From the NCBI RefSeq assembly GCF_018598555.1, contig NZ_JAHEWN010000014.1, forward strand, positions 32,179 through 96,178: 64,000 nucleotides of DNA, read 5' to 3'. Positions 1 through 8,865 of the stretch are shown piece by piece (within the stretch, counting starts at the first letter, position 1; every line of letters starts with the position of its first letter). The notes under the pieces were generated by a model. The model did no database searches. It saw only the letters and a list, made by a program, of their open reading frames with translations, and was not told the DNA's origin. The position numbers and the translations under genes are program-made. This DNA comes from Curtobacterium aurantiacum. Its GTDB lineage: Bacteria > Actinomycetota > Actinomycetes > Actinomycetales > Microbacteriaceae.

Positions 1-510
1 CGCGGACTCCTGCTTCTCGCGAAGGGCGTCCACGGTGCGGACGGCCTGCGAGAGGGGTGCCTGGAACAGGTACGCAGCACCGAACAGCGAGGCCTTGAGT
101 GCGCCGGCGAGCTTGCCGAGCAGCACTTCACGGGACTCGAGGTCGGCGAGCTTGTCCACCTCGGTCGCGGAGAGCGGGTTACCGTCGAAGTAACCACCCT
201 TCACCACGAGCTCGGGGTTCGCCTTGGCGAATGCACGCAGCGACTTCGCGACGGCGACGGTGTCACCGTGGACGAAGGCGAGAGCGGACGGACCGGCGAG
301 CTCGTCGTCGAACGACGAGATACCGGCGTTGTTCGCCGCGATCTTGGTCAGCGTGTTCTTCACCACGGCGTACGTGGCGTGCTCACGGATCGAGTTGCGG
401 AGCTCCTTGAGCTGCGCGACCGTGAGACCGCGGTACTCGGTGAGCAGAACGGCGTTCGAGCTACGGAAGGACTCCGTGAGCTCGGCGACCGCAGCTTCCT
501 TGTTCGCCAT
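1..510 (-). CDS. rplJ: 50S ribosomal protein L10 (3' end outside window)
   Basis: L10 forms the base of the ribosomal stalk, anchoring L7/L12 dimers and contacting 23S rRNA with L11. The visible 170 codons begin [18 protein letters not shown] and contain the typical L10 segments [10 protein letters not shown] and KNTLTKIA, so the family is certain. The ATG at 510 is set by a strong AAGGAG 5 nt upstream. The gene runs off the left edge, so the C-terminal stalk helix is not seen, and rplL is expected just beyond. It is separated from rplA by about 17.7 kb of other genes on the same strand, and it has its own promoter and an attenuator-like leader. Confidence 0.97.
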   Translation of the reverse strand, partial: MANKEAAVAELTESFRSSNAVLLTEYRGLTVAQLKELRNSIREHATYAVVKNTLTKIAANNAGISSFDDELAGPSALAFVHGDTVAVAKSLRAFAKANPELVVKGGYFDGNPLSATEVDKLADLESREVLLGKLAGALKASLFGAAYLFQAPLSQAVRTVDALREKQESA

Positions 511-554
511 GGTTCTCCTTGGGGGTCTTGCCGGCAGCCCCAGGTCCACGAACG

Positions 555-583
555 AAAAAAGCTCCGGCGCAGAGGCTCGGAGC
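555..583 (-). promoter_or_regulatory. Attenuator hairpin of the L10 leader
   Basis: On the minus strand, arms GCTCCG and CGGAGC (561-583) close an 11-nt loop and are followed directly by six T residues (555-560). This is one of the few U-tract terminators in the window. It sits 45 nt before rplJ inside a long leader, where rplJ mRNAs of many bacteria carry the L10(L12)4-binding autoregulatory leader. I infer that excess L10 favours this terminator. The upstream kink-turn element was not modelled. Confidence 0.65.
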
Positions 584-713
584 TGCTCCCCCGAGAACGG
601 GCGGAGTGGTTCGGAACACCTGCGCGGGATGCCTCACGAGTGAGGACCTTCGGTCACGATGTTCACAAACACGTTGCGAGCAGCACGACATCCGGCGGTC
701 TTTGGCTTCGAGA

Positions 714-742
714 ACTGTACCAGACGCCGTGGGCGTGACCAA
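714..742 (-). promoter_or_regulatory. Sigma-70-like promoter for rplJ
   Basis: On the minus strand a -35 TTGGTC (737-742) and a -10 TACAGT (714-719) are separated by exactly 17 bp. Transcription would start near 707, giving a leader of about 200 nt before rplJ. That is long enough to hold the attenuator. The spacing and position support the call, but the -35 is a partial match. Confidence 0.5.
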
Positions 743-746
743 ACAC

Positions 747-790
747 CGGACTGGAGGCGCGGGGCGGCCCCGCCCCGCGCCTCCAGACCG
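747..790. terminator. GGAGGC-family hairpin after the sensor kinase gene
   Basis: A 17-bp perfect stem (751-767 with 770-786) begins CTGGAGGCGCGGGG and is flanked by CGG and CCG. It abuts the stop codon of the upstream kinase gene. There is no U-tract. The same arm sequence recurs in other intergenic hairpins of this window (12017, 45241, 58184, 61239), so it belongs to a dispersed terminator-like family. Confidence 0.7.
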
Positions 791-2326
791 CTAGTGGGCC
801 GGGTCCACCGCAGCGGGCGTCGCGGACCAGTCCGCGGACCCAGCGGAACCATCGGACCCCGCGGAGCCCGCGGCCCCAGCGGACCCAGCCGCGGCTGCGG
901 CTGCGGCGGCCGCAGCCGGGTCGCGCGGCAGGTGCACCGTGAACACGGTGTCCCCCGGCTCGCTCGTGACCTCGACCCTGCCGCCGTGGGCCTGCACGAC
1001 CGCGTCCACGATCGCGAGCCCGAGCCCGGTCGACCCGACCGAACGCGAGCGCGAGCTGTCGGCCCGGGCGAACCGCTCGAACAGCTTCGGCAGGAACTCC
1101 GGGTCGATCCCCTGCCCGGTGTCGCGCACGGTCAGGTCCACACCGTCGGCGACAGGGGTGAGGCCGACCGTGATGCGGGTGCCCTCGGGCGTGTGGGTCC
1201 GGGCGTTCGTGACGAGGTTCACGATGACCTGGTGCAGCCGCGCGGCGTCACCCGTGACCGTCACCGGCTCCGGCGGGACGTCGACCTCGATGACGTGGTC
1301 GGGCGAAGCGGCGTGCGCGTCGTTGACCGCGTCGAGCACCAGGCCGGTGAGGTCGACGTCGGCGAACTGGATCTCGCGGCCCTCGTCGAGCCGGGCGAGG
1401 AGCAGCAGGTCCTCGACCATCGAGGTCATCCGGATGGACTCTGACTCGATGCGGCTCATCGCGTAGACGACGTCCTGCGGCAGATCGGCGCCCATGCGCC
1501 GGGTGAGTTCGGCGTACCCGCGCACCGAGGCGAGCGGGGTGCGGAGCTCGTGCGAGGCGTCGGCGACGAACTGCCGCACCTTCTGCTCGGAGCGTTCGCG
1601 GGCCTGCATCGCGCCGCTGATGTGCCCGAGCATCCGGTTGAAGGCGCTGCCCACCCGTCCGACCTCGGTGCGGGGGTCGGTGTCGGGGACGCGGACGCCG
1701 TCGAGTGCGTCGCTGCGGTCGAGGGGCATCCGCGCGACGGTGGACGCGGTCTCGGCGACGCGGTCGAGCGGTCGCAGGGAGCGGCGGACCACCAGGGCGG
1801 CGACGAGCGATGCTGCCAGGAGCGCGAGCGCGGTGACGACGAGCACCACCCCGAGGAGCTTCCAGACGCTCTCGTACACCGGTGCCATCGGGAGCCCCAC
1901 AACGAGCACCGCGGGTCCGACGGTCGCTGCGGTCACCCGGTAGCGACCGAGGTCGCCGCCGAGGTCGACCGTGTGCGGCTGCTTGTCGACCTGCACGCCG
2001 CCGAGCGGTGCGACCACCGATCCGGAGAGGCGCTCGATCCCCCCGGCGTTGTCGAGCACGCTGCCGACGACGACGTCCCCGTTGAGGAAGTAGACGGTCA
2101 GGGTGCCGGACGCCTGTCCGGACGGACGACCGATGTCGAGGCCGGGCCCGTTCCCGCCCTGCTGCTCGACGGATCGCTGGGCGCGGTCCGTGGCGAACTG
2201 CAGCTGTTCGTCGATCGCGGAGCGCTGGATCGAGAACAGCGCGATGATGCTGCCCGCCCCGATCACCGCACTCACGGCGACGACGAGGGCGACGATGCTC
2301 AGGACGAGCCGGCGCCGCAGGGTCAC
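791..2326 (-). CDS. Two-component sensor histidine kinase (MprB/TcrY-like)
   Basis: Membrane sensor that autophosphorylates and passes phosphate to the regulator encoded just upstream. The 511 residues contain TM1 (about 8-32), an extracytoplasmic sensor region (33-155), TM2 (about 157-180), HAMP (to about 240), the HisKA box DASHELRTPL with His259, and HATPase boxes VIVNLVTNA, DTGQGI and GSTGLGLAIV. An Ala/Gly/Ser-rich tail of about 40 residues follows the catalytic domain and is probably disordered. The GTG start overlaps the regulator's TGA by 4 bp (GTGA), so translation is coupled. The signal sensed cannot be told from sequence. Confidence 0.93.
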   Translation of the reverse strand: MTLRRRLVLSIVALVVAVSAVIGAGSIIALFSIQRSAIDEQLQFATDRAQRSVEQQGGNGPGLDIGRPSGQASGTLTVYFLNGDVVVGSVLDNAGGIERLSGSVVAPLGGVQVDKQPHTVDLGGDLGRYRVTAATVGPAVLVVGLPMAPVYESVWKLLGVVLVVTALALLAASLVAALVVRRSLRPLDRVAETASTVARMPLDRSDALDGVRVPDTDPRTEVGRVGSAFNRMLGHISGAMQARERSEQKVRQFVADASHELRTPLASVRGYAELTRRMGADLPQDVVYAMSRIESESIRMTSMVEDLLLLARLDEGREIQFADVDLTGLVLDAVNDAHAASPDHVIEVDVPPEPVTVTGDAARLHQVIVNLVTNARTHTPEGTRITVGLTPVADGVDLTVRDTGQGIDPEFLPKLFERFARADSSRSRSVGSTGLGLAIVDAVVQAHGGRVEVTSEPGDTVFTVHLPRDPAAAAAAAAAAGSAGAAGSAGSDGSAGSADWSATPAAVDPAH

Positions 2327-3063
2327 GAGGTCGGCTTGATGACGTACCCGACGCCGCGCACGGTGTGGATCATCGGGGTCTCGCCCGCGTCGATCTTCTT
2401 GCGCAGGTAGGAGATGTAGATCTCGACGACCGACGACTTGCCGCCGAAGTCGTACGACCAGACGCGGTCCAGGATCTGCGCCTTCGAGAGCACGCGGCGG
2501 GGGTTGCGCATCAGGAAGCGCAGCAGTTCGAACTCGGTGGCGGTGAGCTCGATCGGGCGTCCGGCCCGGGAGACCTCGTACGACTCCTCGTCGAGCACCA
2601 GGTCGCCCACGACGATGCGGGAGTCGCCGGCCTCGGAGATCGAGATCTGCGAGCGGCGGATGAGTCCGCGCAGACGCGCCACCACCTCTTCGAGGGAGAA
2701 CGGCTTCGTGACGTAGTCGTCGCCGCCGGCGGTGAGCCCGGTGACGCGGTCCTCGACGCTGTCCTTCGCGGTGAGGAAGAGCACCGGGGTGTCGTCGTTG
2801 TTCTGCCGCAACCGGCTCAGCACCTGCAGGCCGTCGAGGTCCGGCATCATCACGTCGAGCACCATCGCGTCCGGCTTGAACTCCCGCGCCGTCGACAGGG
2901 CGTCCTGTCCGCCGTTCGCACTCTTGACGTCCCAGCCCTCGTACCGGAGCGCCATGGACAACAGGTCGGTGAGGCTGGCTTCGTCGTCGACGACGAGGAT
3001 GCGCAACGGGGTTCCGTCGGCACGCGTGAGGCGCGGGGCTGCTGCAGGCTGGGAGATGGTCAC
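2323..3063 (-). CDS. OmpR/PhoB-family response regulator
   Basis: DNA-binding partner of the downstream kinase. The receiver domain (about 20-135) has the acidic pair D26 D27, phosphoacceptor Asp70 in VLDVMMPD, and the conserved Thr (FLTAKD) and Lys (VTKPF). The C-terminal winged helix (about 150-246) ends with IHTVRGVGYVIKP. The frame stays open far upstream, but receiver homology starts close to this GTG at 3063. A -10-like GATACT lies 7 nt before that GTG, so the message is probably leaderless. Length 246 aa is normal. It is divergent from the acyl-CoA dehydrogenase-like gene and may autoregulate or control it. Confidence 0.92.
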   Translation of the reverse strand: MTISQPAAAPRLTRADGTPLRILVVDDEASLTDLLSMALRYEGWDVKSANGGQDALSTAREFKPDAMVLDVMMPDLDGLQVLSRLRQNNDDTPVLFLTAKDSVEDRVTGLTAGGDDYVTKPFSLEEVVARLRGLIRRSQISISEAGDSRIVVGDLVLDEESYEVSRAGRPIELTATEFELLRFLMRNPRRVLSKAQILDRVWSYDFGGKSSVVEIYISYLRKKIDAGETPMIHTVRGVGYVIKPTS

Positions 3064-3166
3064 GTCTTCGAGTATCGAGAGATTCCTATGAGGCGTCTGT
3101 GGAGCGGCCCAGTGCGTTCTGTGGATCGAGGACACGTCCTCGTCCGCCGCTCCGTAGGTTGGCAGC

Positions 3167-4201
3167 ATGTTGCGATCTGCAGCCTGGCCCTCGTCGGCCC
3201 GGCACCTCGACACCGCGCGGATCGAACGGACGACCGGGAGGCCCGGCTCGACCCCGACGGACCGGCTCGCCGTCGCGCGGACGGTCGCGGCCACCACCCA
3301 GCCCCTGTCCGCCGGCACGGCCGGCTCGTACTTCGCAACGCTCGCCGCCGTCGCGGCGGCGGACGTCGCCACCGCTCGCACCCTGGAGCCGCACCTCGAC
3401 GCCCTCGGGATCCTCGCCCAGGCCGGCGCGGAGGTCCCGGCCGACTCGACCTGGGGGGTCTTCGCGGCCGAGGGGCCCGGGTTGCGCCTCGACGCCGGCG
3501 CACAGGACGACGGCACGGTCCTGCTGCGCGGCACGAAGCCGTGGTGCTCCCTGGCGTCGACGCTGTCGCACGCGCTCGTCACCGCACACGCCGGCGACGA
3601 CCGGCAGCTGTTCGCGGTGGACCTGCGGCAGGACGGCGTCATCGTGCACGACGAGGCGTGGGTCGCGCGCGGGATGCCGGACGTGCCGAGCGGCCCGGTG
3701 GACTTCGCCGGGGCGCGCGCCTGGCCGGTCGGGGCACCCGGGTGGTACCTCCGGCGTCCGGGCTTCGCCTGGGGCGGCATCGGTGTCGCGGCTTGCTGGT
3801 GGGGCGGCGCGGTCGGGCTCGGACGGGTCCTGCGCGACCTCGCCGCCGACCGCCCGGAGTCCGAACTGCTGCAGGCGGCCCTCGGCGCCACCGTGGCCGA
3901 CCTCGCCGACGCCGAGGACGCCCTCGCGGACGCCGCCGCCCGCATCGACGTCTCGGTTCCTGCTGCCGACGACACCGACTGGAAGCTGCTCGCCCAGATG
4001 GTCCGGTCGCGGGTCCGTCGCTCGGTCGACGCCGTGCGTGAGCGGGTGGTCGCGTCGGTCGGCCCGGCGCCGCTGACCTCCGACCAGGCCGTCGCCGCGC
4101 GGGTCGCCGACCTCGAGCTCTACGTCCTGCAGGACCACGGACAGCGGGACCTCGCCCGCATCGGCCGGATGGTGCTCGAGCGCGGCGGTGTCGCGTGGTG
4201 A
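3167..4201 (+). CDS. Acyl-CoA dehydrogenase-family protein
   Basis: A 344-aa flavoprotein-like protein. The N-terminal half carries the pattern of acyl-CoA dehydrogenase middle domains (WGVFAAEGPGL, LLRGTKPWCSLAS), and the C-terminal half is helical (VADLELYVLQDHGQRD). The catalytic Glu of true acyl-CoA dehydrogenases is not evident, so it may be a divergent flavin-dependent oxidoreductase; its substrate is unknown. Start ATG 3167 lies 6 nt after a -10-like TAGGTT (3155-3160), suggesting a leaderless message. It is the first gene of an operon, overlapping the next gene by 7 bp. The deacetylase/methyltransferase and glycosyltransferase that follow suggest it modifies a glycoconjugate or its lipid part. 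Confidence 0.75.
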   Translation: MLRSAAWPSSARHLDTARIERTTGRPGSTPTDRLAVARTVAATTQPLSAGTAGSYFATLAAVAAADVATARTLEPHLDALGILAQAGAEVPADSTWGVFAAEGPGLRLDAGAQDDGTVLLRGTKPWCSLASTLSHALVTAHAGDDRQLFAVDLRQDGVIVHDEAWVARGMPDVPSGPVDFAGARAWPVGAPGWYLRRPGFAWGGIGVAACWWGGAVGLGRVLRDLAADRPESELLQAALGATVADLADAEDALADAAARIDVSVPAADDTDWKLLAQMVRSRVRRSVDAVRERVVASVGPAPLTSDQAVAARVADLELYVLQDHGQRDLARIGRMVLERGGVAW

Positions 4202-5553
4202 ACTTCGACCACCGCGAACCGGGCACCAACCCGGCGGCGTGGACGACGTTCCTCGACCGGGTGGACGCCCCGACGATCGACCTGGCCGGTACCGGGTCCG
4301 TGGTGGTCGTCGCACCGCACCCCGACGACGAGACCCTCGGAGCCGGTGGCCTGATCGCGGCCGCTGCCCAGGCCGGGATCGCCGTGCACGTGCTGCTCCT
4401 CACGCGCGGCGAGCGCTCCCACCCGGACTCGCCCACGACGACACCGGAGCGGCTCGCCGCCACCCGCGACGACGAGTTCGTGGCGGCTCTGGGAGCCCTG
4501 CACCCCGACGCGACCTCGACCTCGTCGCGGATCCCCGACGGAGCGACCCGGGAGCACCGCGCCGAGGTGACCGCCGCCCTCGACGACGTGCTCGCCGCGG
4601 CCGCACGGCCCGCGCTGCTGGTCGCACCCTGGCGCGGGGACGGCCACCGCGACCACCGCATCGCCGGCGAGGTGGCCGAGGCCGCCGCGGCGAGCGCGAC
4701 CGACGTCACCCTGCTCGCGTACCCGATCTGGGCCTGGCACTGGGACGACCCGGACGCGTCCGTCGCACCGTGGGACCGGGCCCGGACGCTGCCGCTGCCC
4801 GACGCGCTCGTCGCCCGGAAGCGTGCAGCGCTCGACGCCTACCCGTCGCAGACCCAGCCGCTCTCCCCGGCGGTCGGGAACGAGGCGATCGTCGACGACC
4901 GGCACGCCGCCCACCACCTGCGGACGACGGAGTGGTTCTTCGTGCCGGAGACCACGGCGTCGCGGTCGCGCGCGTCCTTCGACGCCCACTACGACCGGAA
5001 GCCCGAGGGGTGGGACTTCGACGGGTCCTGGTACGAGCAGCGCAAGCGTGCGGTGACCCTGGCCGCGCTCCCCCGCCCGCGCTTCCGGTCCGCGCTCGAG
5101 CTCGGGTGCGCGACCGGCGTCCTCACGGCCGCCCTCGCCGACCGCGCGGACGCCGTGCTCGGCACCGACATCGCGGCGGCACCGCTGGAACGCGCTGCCC
5201 GTCGTGCGCCGACCGCGCGGTTCGTGCAGGCTGCCCTGCCGTCGGAGTGGCCGGACGGGCGCTGGGACCTGGTGGTGATGTCCGAGGTCGGGTACTACCT
5301 GTCGCCCGCCGACCTCGACGCGACGATCGACCGGGTGCTCGGGTCGCTCGACGACGACGGCGTGCTCGTGGCCTGTCACTGGCGGCACCCCGACGACGAG
5401 GCGGTCTCGGGCGGCGACGCGGTGGACGCACGGTTGACCGAGCGGTGGCCGCGTCCCGCGCTGCTCCGGCACGTGGAGGAGGACTTCGTCCTGAGCGTCC
5501 TGCCCGGCCCCGCGGTCACCTCGGTGGCCCGGGCCGAGGGGATCATCCGGTGA
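4195..5553 (+). CDS. Fused PIG-L deacetylase and SAM methyltransferase
   Basis: A bifunctional protein of 452 residues. Residues 35-250 form a PIG-L/LmbE zinc deacetylase, with the metal motif PHPDDE at 41-46 and HRDH at 151-154; this family removes N-acetyl groups from GlcNAc-type sugars. Residues 258-452 form a class I methyltransferase, with ELGCATG at 302-308 as the SAM loop and GTDIAAAPLE as the acidic strand. The link region FDAHYDRKPEGWDFDGSWY resembles the start of NodS-like methyltransferases. GTG 4195 and GTG 4198 are both possible starts. It is translationally coupled to the genes on each side. Likely role, by inference: deacetylation then methylation of an amino sugar made with the neighbouring GT2. 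Confidence 0.85.
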   Translation: MVNFDHREPGTNPAAWTTFLDRVDAPTIDLAGTGSVVVVAPHPDDETLGAGGLIAAAAQAGIAVHVLLLTRGERSHPDSPTTTPERLAATRDDEFVAALGALHPDATSTSSRIPDGATREHRAEVTAALDDVLAAAARPALLVAPWRGDGHRDHRIAGEVAEAAAASATDVTLLAYPIWAWHWDDPDASVAPWDRARTLPLPDALVARKRAALDAYPSQTQPLSPAVGNEAIVDDRHAAHHLRTTEWFFVPETTASRSRASFDAHYDRKPEGWDFDGSWYEQRKRAVTLAALPRPRFRSALELGCATGVLTAALADRADAVLGTDIAAAPLERAARRAPTARFVQAALPSEWPDGRWDLVVMSEVGYYLSPADLDATIDRVLGSLDDDGVLVACHWRHPDDEAVSGGDAVDARLTERWPRPALLRHVEEDFVLSVLPGPAVTSVARAEGIIR

Positions 5554-6260
5554 CCGGACCCCGACGACGGGCGCGCATCGACGTGGTGGTCCCCGCGCAC
5601 GACGAGGCGGACCGGATCGCCGCGTGCCTCGACGCGCTCCTGGTGGCCGTCGATCGGCTCGGCACGGAGCGGCCCGGGGTCGACGCCGCCGTCACGGTGG
5701 TGCTCGACGGCTGCACGGACGGCACCGCCGCCGTGGTCGAGCGGTACCCGGTCGACGTCCTCAGCACGGACCGGGTCGGTGTCGGTCGGGCGCGGACCAT
5801 CGGGGCGTCGCACGCGCTCCGCGAGCACCCCGGTGACCCGGCGGAGCGGTGGCTCGCCCACACCGACGCCGATTCGCGGGTGCCCGTCCGGTGGCTCGTG
5901 CAGCAGGCGGACGCCCTGTCCTCCGGAGCCCAGGTCCTGGTCGGCGCCGTCGTCCCCGACCCGGAAGACCTGGCGCCCGCCGTGCTCGACCGGTGGACGC
6001 GGGCGCACCCTCCCGGCGCCGCCCTCGGGCACGTGCACGGGGCGAACCTCGGTGTCCTCGCCGCGGCGTACGTCACGCTCGGTGGGTTCGATCCGGTGCC
6101 CGAGCACGAGGACGCCCGACTCGTCGCCCGGGCGCGGGCACTCGGGTTCCGGGTGGACGCGACCGTCGACCTGCCCGTGGTGACGAGCGGGCGCTTCGCC
6201 GGACGGACCCCCGGCGGGTACGCGGAACACCTGCGCCAGGGGTACGGCACCGCCGGCTGA
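5550..6260 (+). CDS. GT2-family glycosyltransferase
   Basis: A 236-aa GT-A fold glycosyltransferase. The nucleotide-binding start IDVVVPAHDEADRI (10-23), the VVLDGCTDGT strand (50-59) and the metal-binding HTDADS (104-109) are all present. A GGFD motif follows near residue 175. No membrane segments are apparent, so it is probably cytoplasmic. GTG 5550 overlaps the upstream TGA by 4 bp and excludes longer starts. It is the last gene of the three-gene operon. Family members use nucleotide sugars; donor and acceptor are unknown. Confidence 0.85.
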   Translation: MTGPRRRARIDVVVPAHDEADRIAACLDALLVAVDRLGTERPGVDAAVTVVLDGCTDGTAAVVERYPVDVLSTDRVGVGRARTIGASHALREHPGDPAERWLAHTDADSRVPVRWLVQQADALSSGAQVLVGAVVPDPEDLAPAVLDRWTRAHPPGAALGHVHGANLGVLAAAYVTLGGFDPVPEHEDARLVARARALGFRVDATVDLPVVTSGRFAGRTPGGYAEHLRQGYGTAG

Positions 6261-6389
6261 TCCACCCTTGGCGGGTTCATAGGCCCGCGATGGGCAGGTC
6301 ATCGACAGCCTGCCTAGGTTCTCCTGCGTCGGCCCCGCCGCGTGCTCTGCGCGGCCGGTGACCCCAGCCGGCCACCACCGAGGAGAACC

Positions 6390-7937
6390 ATGTTCCTGAC
6401 CTACCTCAGGCGCGAACTCACGAACCGCAAGAAGCAGACGGTCATCATCGCGATCGGGATGGCGTTGGCCATCGCCCTCGTGGTGATCGTGTCGTCGATC
6501 TCGGGTGGCGTGCAGGCCGCCCAGAAGAGCGTCCTGCAGTCCGTGTACGGCGTCGGCACCGACATCACCGTCACCAAGACCGCGACGGCGTCGACGAACG
6601 GCGGGCGTCCGAGCTTCGACTTCGGCAGCCAGGGCGACAGCGACGACGACAGCGGCTCGACCGATCTGTCGCAGTCGCGGCTCGCGGTCGCCCGCGGCAC
6701 GAGCACCCTGAACGCCGCGAACCTGTCCACGATCACGAGCACCGACGGCGTCGAGGCCGCGACGGGTGTGCTGACCCTCGAGAACAGCACGTTCTCCGGT
6801 CAGGTCCAGCAGCAGTCGACCGACGACAGCAGCACGGACAGCAGCAGCGACTCCAGCAGCGACAGCACGACCCAGCAGGGCCCGCCGAGCGGGGACACCG
6901 GCGGTGGCGGCGGTTTCGGCGGCGGGTCGTTCAGCGTCGACTCGTTCACGGTGACCGGCATCCCGGTGTCCGGCGCGACGGTCGGTCCGCTCACGAGCAC
7001 CGAGCTCACGAAGGGGCGCACCTTCGCCGCGGAGGACGCGGGCAAGGACGTCGTCGTGCTCGATGCGTCGTACGCGAAGAGCGAGTCCGAGGCGGTCGGT
7101 GACACCGTCGACATCGGCGGCACCGACTTCACCGTCATCGGCATCGTGAGCTCCACCGGCTCGGCCTCGACCACGGGCTCGAACACCTACATCCCGCTCG
7201 ACACCGCGCAGGCGCTGGCCGACCTCGACGGCAAGGTCACCTCGATCTCCGTCTCAGCCGAGTCCTCGTCCGACGTCAGCGCGATCAAGTCCGCACTGCA
7301 GTCGAAGCTGACGAGCGCCACCGTCTCCACCGAGGCCGACCTGGCCTCGAGCGTGTCCGGGTCGCTCAGCACGGCGTCGAGCCTGGTCTCGAACCTCGGC
7401 AAGTGGCTGTCGATCGTCGTGCTCGCCGCGGCGTTCCTCATCGCGATCCTCTTCACGATCTCCGGCGTGACCCGCCGCACCCGTGAGTTCGGGACCCTGA
7501 AGGCGATCGGCTGGTCGAACGGCCGCATCACCCGACAGGTGGCCGGTGAGTCCCTGGTGCAGGGCCTGATCGGCGGCGTGCTCGGTGCCGCGGCCGGCCT
7601 GATCGGCATCCTCGTCGTGAACGTCATCAGTCCGACGATCTCGGCGAGCGCCTCGAGCACGACGGGCGGGGGCGCCGGTGGCGGCGGTGGCATGCCCGGC
7701 GGCGCAGCGACCGCGGCCGCGGGCAGCGGCACGACGGGCGGCGCACCGGCCGGAGGCTTCGGCGGTGGCGCGAGCACCGCGTCGACGACGGACGTGGTCC
7801 TGCACGCCCCGGTGACCGTCGAGATCATCCTGCTGGCGATCGGCCTCGCGATCCTCGGCGGCCTCATCGCCGGCGCACTCGGCGGCTGGCGCGCGAGCCG
7901 GCTCCGTCCGGCCGAGGCGCTCCGGAGCGTGGCCTGA
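6390..7937 (+). CDS. ABC transporter permease (MacB/FtsX type)
   Basis: A 515-aa FtsX-like permease. TM1 lies at about 18-42. A large extracytoplasmic domain follows (about 45-350) that is rich in Ser, Asp and Gly. Three C-terminal TMs come next, and the typical FtsX segment TRREFGTLKAIGWSNGRI sits after the second TM. A Gly/Ala/Ser loop of about 60 residues separates the last two TMs. The ATG at 6390 follows GAGGAG. An inverted repeat GGCAGG/CCTGCC (6293-6314) lies upstream. It works with the ATPase encoded next, probably exporting a substrate or acting mechanically on the envelope. Confidence 0.9.
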   Translation: MFLTYLRRELTNRKKQTVIIAIGMALAIALVVIVSSISGGVQAAQKSVLQSVYGVGTDITVTKTATASTNGGRPSFDFGSQGDSDDDSGSTDLSQSRLAVARGTSTLNAANLSTITSTDGVEAATGVLTLENSTFSGQVQQQSTDDSSTDSSSDSSSDSTTQQGPPSGDTGGGGGFGGGSFSVDSFTVTGIPVSGATVGPLTSTELTKGRTFAAEDAGKDVVVLDASYAKSESEAVGDTVDIGGTDFTVIGIVSSTGSASTTGSNTYIPLDTAQALADLDGKVTSISVSAESSSDVSAIKSALQSKLTSATVSTEADLASSVSGSLSTASSLVSNLGKWLSIVVLAAAFLIAILFTISGVTRRTREFGTLKAIGWSNGRITRQVAGESLVQGLIGGVLGAAAGLIGILVVNVISPTISASASSTTGGGAGGGGGMPGGAATAAAGSGTTGGAPAGGFGGGASTASTTDVVLHAPVTVEIILLAIGLAILGGLIAGALGGWRASRLRPAEALRSVA

Positions 7938-7981
7938 TGCCCGGCCGCACCGACACGACCGAACCGACGACAGGAGCAACC

Positions 7982-8716
<735 letters not shown>

Positions 8717-8751
8717 CGGGGGCGGGCGGGGCGGGGCGTCCGCCCGCGTTT

Positions 8752-8805
8752 CGCGCTGAGCGACAGTCCACGCGTCCGGCGGCGCGTGGACTGTCGCTCA
8801 GCGCG
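8752..8805. terminator. 23-bp perfect hairpin between convergent genes
   Basis: Arms 8752-8774 and 8783-8805 are perfectly complementary over 23 bp around an 8-nt loop; the left arm reads CGCGCTGAGCGACAGTCC. It lies between the convergent ends of the ABC ATPase gene and the TolB-like gene and would terminate both. No U-tract is present. Confidence 0.75.
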
Positions 8806-8865
8806 TGAGGACGCCGCCGGCCCGGCGCCGCAGCCGCCGGCGGCCCGGCGCCGCAGACGCCGCCG

